A DNA stretch of 51,311 bases from contig JBNGIS010033667.1 in NCBI GenBank assembly GCA_049999725.1, positions 1 to 51,311 of the forward strand. Direction: 5' to 3'. The position numbers and the translations under genes are program-made. The notes below the pieces were generated by a model. That model saw nothing but the letters and a program-made list of their open reading frames with translations, made no database searches and had not been told where the DNA came from. Shown piece after piece: positions 25,382 to 36,830 of the stretch; position 1 is the stretch's first letter; every line of letters begins with the position of its first letter. The DNA is from Haplomitrium mnioides (Eukaryota; Marchantiophyta; Haplomitriopsida; Calobryales).

Positions 25382-25815
25382 TGTAAAAGAACTCAAAAAC
25401 CAACTTCCAAATGAGTAACAACTCTAAGATAACTCTAATATAATTATTCAACTCAAGGCCAATAAGCAAGCAAAAGCCAAGTGTGCAAGCCAAATCCAAG
25501 CAACCAAAGAGCCAAAGTAATTCGAGAGGAACTCGAGAATGAGAACTGGGGCTATAAAGCCCTTGTATTTATACAATTTAAGAAGGTGTCATCCCTCTTT
25601 CTTCAGTTACAAGTCACTTCCAATTTCAACCCTAAAAGTGATATTATCTTACTTCTTTAAAAGTAACTTCGAAGGCAAGTAACTTCAACCCTTAAAGTAA
25701 CTTCAAAAGCAAGTAATCTTAAAATGACTTCAATCTTAAAAGTGACTCTCTACCACTTCCTTCACTTCTCCCTATTTTCTTATAAATAGCACAACATCAT
25801 GCTTGTACTACTACA
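25382..25815 (-). repeat. 3' LTR of chromovirus copy 1
   Basis: This is 434 bp, TGTAGTAGTACAAGC... to ...TTCTTTTACA on the minus strand. The U3 part carries several GAAGT(T/C)ACTTTT-type direct repeats. A TATAAATA-like box precedes the presumed transcription start. Sequence and length match the LTRs at 29,757 and 34,354. Confidence 0.9.
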
Positions 25816-25826
25816 TAATCCCCGCC

Positions 25827-28800
25827 TTTTAATTGATGATGTTATCATCATTGCCGCAACTTTCAAATAATCGAATAGCCTCTTGAGCATTCTCAAGGTT
25901 TGAATAAGGTTTTCAAGTAGCATCATAAAACAAATAGCATTTCCACAAAACCTTGTATTGAACTTGTGGATGTTGACCTCGCTTGACAACTCTTTTTGCC
26001 AAAATGGGGTCCACTTCAAATTCCTTATGATCATCAAGAACAACAGCCGGAGGAGGAAGTTGAATACGATTTGGAAAAGAAGATGCACTAGAGACAAAAG
26101 GCTTAAGTTTAGAGACATGGAACACACGATGAATCTTTGTATGAAAAGGAAGATCAAGTTTATAAGCAATAACTTGAGAAATAGATAAATGACTAATCCA
26201 ATTTGGAGAAAACTTACAAACTTGAGTATTTGAAGACAACGGGAGATCATGAGTAGACTACATAACTTGGTTACCTAAAACATAAGAAAAATCATGGTGA
26301 TAGCTATCGAAATATGTTTTTTGTCAACTTTGAGAAAAAGTAAGATGGTTGCAAGCATCTTGCAAAGAAGAAGATAAATAAGCCAAAAAAGCATAAATAC
26401 TTGGAAAATTGGACAAAGAAGAAGAAAGCAAACCATTGTGAACAAGAGGATGTTGACCCAAATTAAGAAAGAAAAAAGAAAAACCAAGTACTTGTCTATT
26501 TGGAGTTGTTGTAGGCAAACTCTACCACTGGTAAGAAACTATCCCAATCAGTGTGATGAACATTGATGAACTCGTGAAGCATATCCTCCAATGTACGATT
26601 AGCAGAGTCTGTTTGCCATTCTATTTGAGGAAAATAAGCAGTATATATAGAAAGTTTGGTTCCTACAAGTTTGAGCAACTCTCACCAAAACTTTCCAGTG
26701 AAACGCAGATTCCTATATGATATCAACACCTTTGGCATTCCATAATGATGGAAGACAATATCAAAGTAAATTTTTGCCAATTGTAGAGCATCTACTATCT
26801 CAATTGTTAGTGCTAAATGAATCTACTTGTTGAGCTTGTCTACAAACACCACAATAGAAGTAAACCCACAAGACGTACTTGGAAGTGAAGTGACAAGATC
26901 CAAACTTACATGTTCCCAATGAGCAATAGGAATTGGTAGTGGCTAAGATGCCTTGATATGGGAATGTTGTCTGCTTCTTGTAAACAAGCCATTCGAATTG
27001 TATGATCTTATGGAACATATATTTGATGGTCTCGATAGAGAATACCATCTCCAATGGAAAAAAATGATACTCACTATCTTTGAAGGCCAACTATGCTCGA
27101 ACAAGACTGAAAAAACATCTTCTTGTAGTTTTTGGCAATAACTTCTACTAGTTGTCTCATCCAGATGTAATATGTTAATGTTAACCACCTCTATTGTATT
27201 CACTCGATGATCCGGCCTTTGTGACAATGCATCAGAAATGGTGTGGAACCTTCCAAGCTTGTACTCTAGCTTGATATCGAAGAGTTGTAAATTATCTTCA
27301 TATCGGTGATGAGGACTTGCCATATTTTCCAAATAGATAGTTTGTAACAATGGCTTGTGATCTAGATGCACAAGTACGGGTCTTCTCAAAAGAGAGTGTC
27401 TCCATATATTGGTAGCATAAACCATTGTCAATTGCCCTCAATCCCTTGCAGATTAATTTCTCTCCACTAGATTTAATTGGTGTGACATGAAGACAATTGT
27501 ATGAAGTTCATTCTCAAACTCTTTATGTAAAACTACTCCAATAGCAAAATTAAAAGCATCAAAATCAACTAAACAATGTGATTTTAGATCATATAGTTGT
27601 AGAATATGACAAGAATAGACTACATCATTGAGTTGTTGATATGCCACTTGCTCTTTGATAGTCCATTGAAACTTGACCTCTTTGCCTAGCAGATTTGTAA
27701 GTGGTGCAACAATATTCTTATAATAATAGATGAATTGTCGATAAAAGCTTGCCAATCCATTGAAGGCTCCAATGTCATTTGCCTTCTTTGGTGTTGGCCA
27801 CTCTGTGATAGCTTGAACTTTTTCTTCTTCCATCTTGATACCATTCGCATACACCTTGTGTTATAGGTAAATAACCTCTTGCTTCCAAAATTTGCACTTG
27901 AATATCTTGCAATAAGACTTTTAGTTACACAATCTTTGCAATACTTCTTTTAGATGATTGCAATGCTCAGCTTCAGCTTTACTAAAAATAAGACTGCCAT
28001 CCAAGAATACCAAAACTGACTTATCCAATAACGTATCAAAAATTTGATGCATTTGATCGATTAATATGGTCGGAGCATTAGTAAGACCAAATGTAAAGAC
28101 CTTCCACTCAAAATCCCCATACCTTGTGCAAAAAGTTGTTTTTTGCACATCACTTGGCTTGACAAGAATTTTCCAATAGCTACTTTGAAGATCAAGCTTA
28201 GAAAAGAACCGCGCATCACTCAATTGATCCAACAAATCATCAATATGTGGTTAAAGATAAATATTCTTTACTATTTGATTGTTCAAACCGCGATAATTTG
28301 TACAAAGACAAAATCCACCATCTTTTTTTGGTGCAAAGAGTATAAGTACTTTTCAAGAAAAAGTACTACATTGAATCAAATCCTTCTCAAGAAGATCCGT
28401 CAAGGTCTTGCAAAAGTCTTCCAACTCTTGTGGCGATAACCGGTATATATGCCAATTATAAAACGTACTTCATTGCATCAACTCAAAAAGAAAGAGCATT
28501 CCTTGATCATCTGGTAACCTTTTGGAAAATGTTTTTGAAACACATCTGAAAATTCCTTCAAAATATCATCAATCATTGAGGTAGATACAAATTTCCCTCC
28601 CTTCTTATTCAAGTCCATGATAAGCTTGATCTATATAGCAAAGATAAAAAAAACTCTTTTTTCATCAAAGCATTATGCTGAACTGATTTGAGCCTCTTCC
28701 CCAATGGTGCCGGATGCCCCAAAAGAAATTGCTTTCTTTGTAAAATAACTTGAATTTGTCGTTTTATCCAATCAACTTGAGCGGATCAATCTTCAAGCTA

Positions 28801-29290
28801 GTACAAGAATGTCATATTGTATGGGTACAATAAAAAAGCTCATAGATTCCTTATACTCCTTGCCAATCCTTAGAAGAAATGGCTTATGCAAGTGAAACAC
28901 CTCATGTTTTTGGCCATTGACCATAGTCACAAAACTTCCTTTGATATACAAAGTTTTAGCTTTGATCTTCTTGGCAAAATATAAGCACGTAGAACTTTCA
29001 AAACTTCCACAGTCTACCAACATTCTATAGCAATGCTCATCAACTATACTATCTAGATGAAACAAGATGCTTCGAATTCCTGTCAAGTTTTTAATTCCAT
29101 TGGAACTAATTAAGCTTTTAAGTAAACCGCTTGATTGTTTTTACTAAGGTGTGTTGTTTCTTTGATTTTCTTCTTCAACAATTATTCCTTGAACAAGAGT
29201 GCGTGGTCATCTTTGGTATGTAGGCAATTTGCATTCACATGACCAAGTTGTCGACAATATAAACCTCTTCCACTTTGGTGTAGATGTTCA
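25827..29290 (-). pseudogene. Chromovirus copy 1 gag end - pol (decayed)
   Basis: Blocks on the minus strand are: a degenerate CCHC knuckle (about 29,290-29,200; its first Cys position reads Gly), aspartic protease (29,086-28,793, RMLVDCGS), reverse transcriptase (28,235-27,921), RNase H (27,854-27,150), integrase core (26,678-26,496) and chromodomain (about 26,030-25,830, EFEVDPILAKRVVKRG). The RT catalytic box reads FLDG in place of FLDD. Many stops and frame changes separate the blocks, so no active polyprotein can be made. Domain order and the C-terminal chromodomain place it among plant chromoviruses. Confidence 0.88.
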
Positions 29291-29307
29291 CACTCTACAT
29301 CGAACAC

Positions 29308-29756
29308 CCGCTACTTTGAACCATGAACTACTACTGAGTTCATGTTTCATTTGGTATTTGCAAAAACTAATTTTCAAATTTTAGCATAAAAAATCATCAA
29401 TTTGATGCTAGTAACATTTTTTTGCAAACAAAATGTAAAAATTTTTATCCAAATTATATTTTCATATACACATTGTATTAAAAATGTTTTTATAAGAATT
29501 TATCAAAATTGCTTTCACAATTTTTTCCTTAAAAATAATGAGCATTAGCAAACAGAATATATACNNNNNNNNNNNNNNNNNNNNNNNNNNNNNNNNNNNN
29601 NNNNNNNNNNNNNNNNNNNNNNNNNNNNNNNNNNNNNNNNNNNNNNNNNNNNNNNNNNNNNNNNTATATACTAAATATACAAGAAAATTGTTGTTAAATA
29701 TTTTCAAAATTAACAATGATATTTTTAATTTCCAAAATTGATCAAAACACACAAAT
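29308..29756 (-). other. 3' flank of the ParB-methyltransferase element copy X (outer part), with 100-N gap
   Basis: Reads as the reverse complement of 48,480-48,810, for example TTTTAGCATAAAAAATCAT and ATGAGCATTA, then AAATATTTTCAAAA. It continues across the chromovirus at 29,757-34,787 into 34,788 onward, so this is the outer flank of copy X, split by that insertion. The 100-N run at 29,565-29,664 hides part of it. It has no coding potential that I recognise. Confidence 0.75.
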
Positions 29757-30190
29757 TGTAATGGTATAAGCATAAGGTTGTGCTATTTTTAAGAAAATAT
29801 AGAGGAGTGAAGGAAAAGGTAGTGAGTCACTTTTAGGGTTAAGATTGGATTACTTATCTTTGAAGTCACTTTTGGTAGAGAGTCACTTTTATGTTAATTG
29901 ATTTCAAAATCATTTTTGGTAGAGAGTCACCTTTAGGGCTGAAATTAGAAGTGACTTGTACATGAAGAAAGAGGGAAGACACCCTCTTCTCTTGTATAAA
30001 TAGAAGGTCTTCTTAGCCCCACTACTCATTCTGGAGTTCCTCTCGAATCACTTGGGTTCTTTGGTTGCTTGGCTTTTGCTTGCACTCTTGGTCTTAGCTT
30101 GGACCTTGAGTTGCTTTTGGTTGAAGAACTCTATTAGAGTATACCATGAGTTCTTACTCATTTGGATTTGGTCTTTGAGATTCTTTTATA
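29757..30190 (+). repeat. 5' LTR of chromovirus copy 2
   Basis: Begins TGTAATGGTATAAGC and ends TTCTTTTATA. U3 holds repeats of AGTCACTTTTGGTAGAG, and there is a TATA box in TTGTATAAATAGAAGG near 29,993. It differs from the 3' LTR mainly by transitions. Confidence 0.93.
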
Positions 30191-30191
30191 T

Positions 30192-30204
30192 TGGTATCAA
30201 AGCC
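30192..30204 (+). other. Primer binding site (initiator tRNA-Met type)
   Basis: TGGTATCAAAGCC lies one base after the 5' LTR. It differs by one transition from the usual plant TGGTATCAGAGC. Confidence 0.9.
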
Positions 30205-30276
30205 ACGGTTCGTGTTTGGCGTGAGCTACATGGAGAGTCAAGAGGAGGTGATTCAAGTAATGGAACAATGACTTGA

Positions 30277-30886
30277 ACATCTTTCATGCCTTTTGGAAGT
30301 GGGAATAAGAGAAAGAGCAATGTTTCGAGAAGAAGAGAGTTATGGGCGATTTTCAACGCCAAAAGCATATGATAGAAAGGTGACTTGTGGTGCTTGTTAG
30401 AACTTCATTTTTTATCGTGAACGATATTTTGAAGTTACAAATATTAGAGAGGATAGTCGGTAAATTCTATTTGCGGCAAGCCAATTAGAAGGAGTTGCAA
30501 AGACTTGGTGGAGATATCAAATAGAACAAGCACAACATGGATTTGTTGCTCCTATTGTTTCTTGGCATGAGTTCAAAGAAGGAGTGATTTCAAGATTTAG
30601 GGTTGTAAATGCTTGAAAAGTAGCAAGAGATCGATTGGTTGAATTGAAGCAACTTGGTATAGTGAGAAGTTATGTGACACATTTTCATGATACAATTATG
30701 CAAATTCTTGATATAAGAGAAGAAGAAGTACTAGACCGCTTTGTTTGGGGATTGAAGCCTCGGACGATACTAGAAGTTACTATGAGAGAGCCTACTCAAT
30801 TAGAAGAAGCAATGAGTATGGCGGAGCAGCATGACTCATTACTCACGGCTACAGAAGTTAGATCTCGTTTTCAACCATTCGAATAG
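30277..30886 (+). pseudogene. Chromovirus copy 2 gag (decayed)
   Basis: The 30,635-30,886 part encodes the gag retrotransposon domain (LVELKQLG...VTHFHDTIMQI, EEEVLDRFVWGLKP). Upstream, 30,480-30,620, the same domain continues with stops (ARDRLVE preceded by a TGA at 30,614). The zinc knuckle seen in copy 1 is absent, because the region between gag and protease (about 30,886-30,947) is deleted. The capsid-type domain alone would pack RNA; this copy cannot make it intact. Confidence 0.8.
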
Positions 30887-30946
30887 CGTTCTCAAAACCT
30901 TGCAAGCTCTAATAGAATTAAAATTCCGACAAGAATTTGAGGTACC

Positions 30947-33900
30947 TTGTTTCATCTTGATGGTATGATTGAAGAGCACTCTTGTAGAATGTTGGTCGAT
31001 AGTGGGAGTTCTGAAAATTTTATATCACTACATTTTGCTAAGATAATCAAAGCAAAATATAGGCCTATCAATAAGAGTATTGTGACTATGGCTAATGGCC
31101 AAAAGCATGACGTGTTTTGCTCTCAAAAGCTATTCCCTCTAAGGACTGGAAAAGAGTATACCAAATCTATGCAATTTGTTATTGCACTTGTACAATATGA
31201 CATTATTTTAGGATTGTCTTGGCTTAAAGAAAGATCCACTCAATTTGACTAGAGAAAACAACAAATTCAAGTTACCTTACAAGGTAAGAAATTTCTTTTG
31301 GAGTATTCGACACCATTGGTCAAGAAGCCTAAATCAGTTCAGCATGTTAAGTCAAAGACGCAAGAGTTGCTTGTCTTTGCTGTTTAGATTAAGCCCATCA
31401 TGGACTTGAGTAAGAAGGGGGGAAAAGGTGCACCTACCTTAATGATAGATGATATTTTGAAAGAGTTTGAAGATGTATTTCCGGAGGATTTGCAAAAGGG
31501 GTTACCAGACGATCAAGGAATGTCTTTTCCGATTGAGTTGATACCGGGAAGCACTCCTTATAACCGACATATATATCGGCTATCACCACAAGAATTAGAG
31601 GAGCTTTGAAAGACATTGGCGGATCTTCTTGAGAAGGATTTCATTCAACACAATACTTCTTCTTAAAGAGCTCCGATATTCTTTGTACCAAAGAAAGATG
31701 GTGGATTTTATCTTTGTACAGATTATTGAGGATTGAATAATCAAACAGTGAAGAATGCTTATCCTCTACCTTGTATTGATGATTTTTTGGATCAATTAAG
31801 TGGTGCAAGATTCTTTTCTAAGTTGGATCTTCGAAGTGGCTCTTAGCAAATTCCAATCAAGCCAAGTAATGTACCAAAGATAGCTTTTTGCACAAGATAT
31901 GGGTATTTTGAGTAGAAAGTTCTTACATTTGGTCTTACTAATGCTCCGGCAATATTTATGGATCAAATGCATCAAGTTTTTGATGGGTTATTGGAAAAGT
32001 TAGTGTTGGTATTTTTGGACGATATCCTTATCTTTAGTAAAAGTGAAGTTGAGCATCATGCTCATCTCAAGGAGGTACTACAACGACTACGCAGTTGGAA
32101 GTTTTATTGCAAGAAGTCTAAGTGTGAGTTTTGGAAGCAAAAGGTGACTTATCTAAGGCATAAAGTGTCTGCGTATGGCATCAAGATGGAGGAAGAGAAA
32201 ATTAAAGTTATTGCAAAGTGACCAACACCAAATGATGTAAAGGATGTTCGATCTTTTAATGGATTAGCAAGCTTTTATCAAAGATTCATTCATTACTATG
32301 CTCATATTATTGCACCGCTTACAGATTTACTAGGGAAGGATGCAAAGTTCAAATGGACGACCAATGAGCAAGTGGCATTTCAATAACTCAAGGATGCGAT
32401 GACATCTCGTCCAATTCTACCATCATATGATCTGAAAAGGTATTGTATAGTTGATTTTGATGCTTTTAATTTTGCTATTGGAGCGGTTTTACAACAAGAG
32501 TTTGAGGATGAACTTCATCCAATTGCATTCATATCACGCCGATTGAATGCGGCGGAGAGAAATTATTCTACAAGAGATCAAGAGCAATTAGCAATGGTTT
32601 ATGCTACAAAAGTGTGGAGACACTATCTTTTGGGCAAACTTGTACTTATGCGCACAGACCACAAGCCATTGCTTCAAGCAATCCACTTGGAAAATATAAC
32701 AAGTCATCATCATTGATGGGAAGATCAACTACAACTCTTTGATTTCAAGTTGGAGTACAAGCCGGGAAGGTTCCACATTATTCTTGATGCATTGTCTCAA
32801 AGACAAGATCATCGAATAAATACATTAGAGATAGCAAATGCTAGTATATTACATCTTGATGAAGCAACCAGTGACGACTTTCGACAAAAGTTATAAGAAG
32901 ACGCCTTCTTTACTCTTGTTAGAGCACGTTTGCCGATCCAAGATAGTGAGTATCATACCTTTTCCATTCGGGATGGTATTCTCTATCAAGGCCATCAAAT
33001 ATATGTTCCTCAAGATGATGCGCTTTGAATGACACGTTTACAAGAAGCACATAATATTCCGATTTCTGGGCATCTTGGAGTAGACAAGACTATTGAGTTG
33101 CTTCAACGGACTTGGTGGTGGCCAAACCTAGCTCGAGATGTTCGTGGCTTTGTTCATTCTTGTGAAAGTTGTCAATGAAACAAGGCTTCAAATCAAAAAC
33201 CAGCTAGTCTTCTGCAACCATTATTGATTCCTACTGCTCAGTGGGAACACGTAAGTTTAGATCTTATCACTTCACTTCCAACCACACCTCGTGGGTTTAC
33301 GGCCATTGTGGTGTTTGTGGATAAGCTAAGGAAACAAATTCATCTAGCACCGATAGTGGATACGGTGGATGCTCCACAATTGGCAAAGATTTATTTTGAT
33401 AAAGTCTTCTGATATCATGGAATGCCAAAGATACTTATATCTGATAGAGATCCATGATTCACTGGGAAGTTTTGGCGAGAGTTATTCACACTTTTGGGTA
33501 CCAAACTATCTATGTCTATGGCACATCATCCTCAAACAGATAGGCAAACCAAAAGGGCAAATCACACTGTGGAGGATATGCTTTGAGCATTTATCAATGT
33601 TCATCATACGGATTGGGATCGTTTTTTACTGGTTGTGGAGTTTGCATACAACAACTCCAAACAAGCAAGTACTGGTTTTTCTCCTTTCTTTCTTAATTCT
33701 GGTCAACATCCTCTTGTTCCCAATGGTTTTCTTTCTCCTTCGTCTTCCAATATTCCCAATCTTTCTACCTTTTTGTCTTTTTTATCTTCCTCGTTGCAAG
33801 GTGCCAGAAATCATCTTGTTATTGCTCAAAATTGGAAAAAAAAAGTTTGCCGATAAACACTGTCGTGATTGCTCTTATGTTTTAGGTGACCAAGTTATGT

Positions 33901-34340
33901 TATCCCCTCATAATCTTCCATTGTCTTTAGATACTCAAGTTTGTAAATTATCTTCTGCTTGGATTGGTCTTTTCTCTATTTCTCAGGTTATTTCTCCCGT
34001 TGCTTATAAACTTGATCTTCCTCTTTATATGAAGATTCATCATGTGTTCCATGTGTCCAAACTTAAGCCTTTTGTTCCTAGTCCATCTTCTTTTCCAAAT
34101 CGTGTTCAACTTCCTCCTCCAACCATTGTTTTTTATGATCATGAAGAATTTGAAGTAGACCGCATTTTGGCAAAAAGAGTTATCAAACGCGGGCGGCATC
34201 TACAAGTTCAATACAAGGTTTTGTGGAAAGGCTATCCACTTCATGATGCTACTTATGAACCTTCTTCAAATCTTGAGAATGCTCAAGAAGCTATTAAGAT
34301 TTTTGAAAGTTGCGGCAATGACGAGGACGTCATCGACTAG
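30947..34340 (+). pseudogene. Chromovirus copy 2 pol: protease-RT-RNase H-integrase-chromodomain (decayed)
   Basis: Protease (RMLVDSGSSENF, about 31,000), RT (KKDGGF... to VFLDDILIFSK, 31,680-32,050; the FLDD catalytic box is intact), RNase H (DFDAFNFAIGAVL, 32,450-32,810), integrase with zinc-binding HH-CC remnants (33,050-33,180) and catalytic core (33,220-33,660), and a chromodomain (34,150-34,320, EFEVDRILAKRVIKRG and VLWKGYP). The reading frame is largely preserved but cut by well over ten stops, many of them TGA where the family has Arg. One frameshift sits at the A-run near 33,836-33,845. It is dead as an autonomous element. Confidence 0.92.
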
Positions 34341-34353
34341 ACAGTGGGGATTT

Positions 34354-34787
34354 TATAATAGTACAAGCATAAGGTTGTGCTATTTGTAAGAAAATAGAGA
34401 GGAGTGAAGGAAGTGGTAGTGAGTCACTTTTAGGGTTAAGATTGGATTACTTGTCTTTGAAGTCACTTTTGGTAAAGAGTCACTTTTAGGTTACTTGATT
34501 TCGAAGTCACTTTTGGTAGAGAGTCACCTTTAGGGCTGAAATTAGAAGTGACTTGTACGTGAAGAAAGAGGGAAGACACCCTCTTCTCTTGTATAAATAG
34601 AAGGGCTTCTTAGCCCCACTCCTCATTCTGAAGTTCCTCTCGAATCACTTAGGTTCTTTAGTTGCTTGGCTTTTGCTTGCACTCTTGGTTTTAGCTTGGA
34701 CCTTGAGTTGCTTTTGGTTGAAGAACTCTATTAGAGCTCACCATGAGTTCTTACTCATTTGGATTTGGTCTTTGAGATTATTTTACA
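34354..34787 (+). repeat. 3' LTR of chromovirus copy 2
   Basis: Starts TATAATAGTACAAGC, so the terminal TG has become TA, and ends TTATTTTACA. It is the same length as the 5' LTR and is followed by the target duplication CAAAT. Confidence 0.93.
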
Positions 34788-34854
34788 CAAATTTTATTAG
34801 AAACATATTCAATCAAAAAAAGATGTTTAAGCGCGTTAAGGATTTTGAATCGTA

Positions 34855-35195
34855 GTCTTAAAGCTTATATACGTAGGGTCTGCTAAAGCTCATATGCACT
34901 TGGAATACTGAAGCTCATGTGCGTATGGAATGTTGAAGCTCAAGCATGTAAGAACTTTGAAAAAAAACCCTAAGGTGTATGCGCACAAGGATTGTTGAAG
35001 CTAATGTGTGAATAGACTACTGAAGCCCATGCGCGTATGGGCTACTGAAGCCCATGTGTGCAAGGACAACTAAAGCCCAAGCATGTTTGGTTTGCTAAGG
35101 CTCATGCATGCATACACTACTAAAGCCCATGCGAGCATAGACTGATGAAGTCTATGGGCGCAAGGACTGCTGAAGCTCTTATGTAGAGAGGCTGC
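34855..35195. repeat. 25-bp imperfect-palindrome array in the 3' flank of copy X
   Basis: About a dozen degenerate units of roughly 25 bp. The best-preserved stretch is 35,015-35,190, with units such as GAAGCCCATGCGCGTATGGG followed by CTACT. Each unit centres on a self-complementary CCCATGCGCG(C/T)ATGGG core. A weaker counterpart lies at 48,225-48,370 after copy Y. Confidence 0.85.
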
Positions 35196-35470
35196 TAAAA
35201 CTCAGAATTGAAGAAAACTTGTACAAAAATCAAAATAAAAAGAAAAGGAACTTCCATACCAACATGAACTTTGTTGTTAATTTTTACGAAAACCAATACA
35301 TTTCGTTCAAAAATCATTTTGTGAAAGAAAATGAATTGTCAAGAAAATACTTAATAAATTTGATTTGAACTGCAACAAGAATGAAGACCAATCACAAAAT
35401 ACTTTGCAAAAAAAATACTTTATTATTTTTGAAAAATATATCAGTCTACAGTTATAGCTTCAGCTCTATT

Positions 35471-36701
35471 CTATTCTAGAAGAATGGTCTCAACTAAATC
35501 AATGGCATGAGAAGCTTTGGCATTTGCAACAGCTAGAGAATCCTGCAAAGACTTTCCATTCCTAGAAATCGCAACAGAATTGCCAGATGTACTAGCAGTA
35601 CTAAGAGGAACATGCTCCTTGTGGTATGTATAGACAATATGTGATTTTGTCACATTAGATGGCAAAGAAGCCATCATCAAGACTCTATGGGGAATATAGA
35701 TAGACTGACGTCTATCATATTTCATGGCAATGTAAATTTGCATCAACTTCATAGCACAAACAATGCCTATGTCAAACCTAGAGCAAAGATCTAAGATTCA
35801 ATCTTGCTCTATTGACAAATAGTCTATAAAAAAGTTGTACAAAGCCTGAGGCTTTTGGTACACATTCACATGAGCATCATCTCTTGGATGTTTAAGCTTG
35901 GCCGAAATAATTGGGTAGTTGAAAACACTTAGTATAATTTGTCGATGACTACCGCTTGCATCATCAGATTACAAGTTGAAGAGCTTGATGCTCCATTTGC
36001 CCTCCTTGGTCCAATAGCCCACAGTCCAATACTTGTGAGCATGAGCGATTCTGGGACCATCCCAATGATGGATATTTTTTTTTGTCCCTGTAGTAACAAG
36101 AAAAAAAAATGAGACAAAGGAAACAAAGTAAAGGAAAAATAAAATACATAAACTAAAACATGAAAAAATCAAAATAGAATATACTAGATGCAGTGGTTGA
36201 TGGTACAGAAAATCTCCTCCAAAAGAGCATCCTCGGCCATGTCGAATTGTTGAGAAGAATAGATAATAACAAAAGACCAAAAATCCAAAGTTGTAACAGC
36301 CGCAAAAGAAGAAACCATGTCAAAAATGTTATCCTTAGTGAAGGGTTCAGAATCATCATGCTTGCATTTCTCAAAGTTGTAATTGTAAAGAATATCAGCA
36401 ATCGCTAAAGTGAGACATGTGGGTTTCACCAATCCCTTCAGCTGTCGAGCATTAGCCTCCTCGTGGACTTGATAAGATGCCACATTGAGTCCATCGACAT
36501 AGGACATTAAGTTCTTGTCTTGCTCGTCATACTCTCCTTTGATTGGAGGGCTAGCAGCTTCATTTTGTTGTCTTGCCTTCCACTCTCTAGCTTTCTGACA
36601 ATGGAGCCGAAAAGCATGAAGGTAGGATGCAAGAGTGGGGGTCTTGTCTTGATCTTTATAGGCTTCTTCGACCCCTGATCTCTTTCACCCTTTAGCAACA
36701 A
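35471..36701 (-). pseudogene. Candidate N6-adenine/N4-cytosine DNA methyltransferase, copy X (decayed)
   Basis: Two exons are seen: 36,701-36,185 and 36,087-35,471, with a 96-nt GT-AG intron. The first holds a motif IV region, CLTLAIADILYNYNFE (family DPPY reads DILY), followed by FDMVSSFAAVTT and DFWSFVIIYSSQQF. The second holds IHHWDGPRIAHAHKYWTVGY, a QKP-x-L motif-X segment (HVNVYQKPQALY), motif I (ILDLCSRF, then a shifted GI..AMKLM) and the motif II region KYDRRQSIYIPHRVL. The order IV - X - I is that of beta-class N6/N4 methylases. A frameshift near 36,510, a stop before ILDL and loss of the Gly residues of motif I show it is inactive. Assignment rests on motif order, and I am moderately sure. 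Confidence 0.65.
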
Positions 36702-36830
36702 CTGTCAATTTTTTTGGCAAGTTGTCGTTTGAACGTTTTGTCTCATTGTACACAACATAGAGGAAAAAAATCAGAGGAGAAAACAAAAACAAAGACTTTG
36801 ACTTTAAATATGAACAAGTGTTCACGCGTG

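Larger units (their letters stand above)
25382..29300 (-). mobile_element. Ty3/gypsy chromovirus, copy 1 (5'-truncated, decayed)
   Basis: On the minus strand the order is zinc knuckle, protease, RT, RNase H, integrase, chromodomain, then the 3' LTR (25,815-25,382, 434 bp). The LTR is homologous to those of the copy at 29,757-34,787, with the same length and the same TG...ACA ends. The purine-rich tract AAAAGGCGGGGA sits just before the 3' LTR. The 5' LTR and most of gag are missing; the homology ends near 29,300, where a different repeat flank starts. Stops and frameshifts run throughout. Confidence 0.88.
29757..34787 (+). mobile_element. Ty3/gypsy chromovirus, copy 2 (full length, decayed)
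   Basis: Both LTRs are 434 bp (29,757-30,190 and 34,354-34,787). They are flanked by the 5-bp target duplication CAAAT (29,752-29,756 and 34,788-34,792). A primer binding site complementary to initiator tRNA-Met follows the 5' LTR, and a purine tract (AGTGGGGA) precedes the 3' LTR. Gag and pol lie between with many stops. At 5.03 kb it is compact for a chromovirus. It is inserted in the 3' flank of the ParB-methyltransferase copy X; the matching uninterrupted site survives near 48,470. Confidence 0.95.

Noticed and set aside
30186-30368. Minus-strand ORF over the chromovirus leader
   Set aside because: Antisense shadow of the gag region on the plus strand.
34855-35195. CRISPR array
   Set aside because: Units are contiguous, degenerate and palindromic without unique spacers, and the DNA is plant nuclear.
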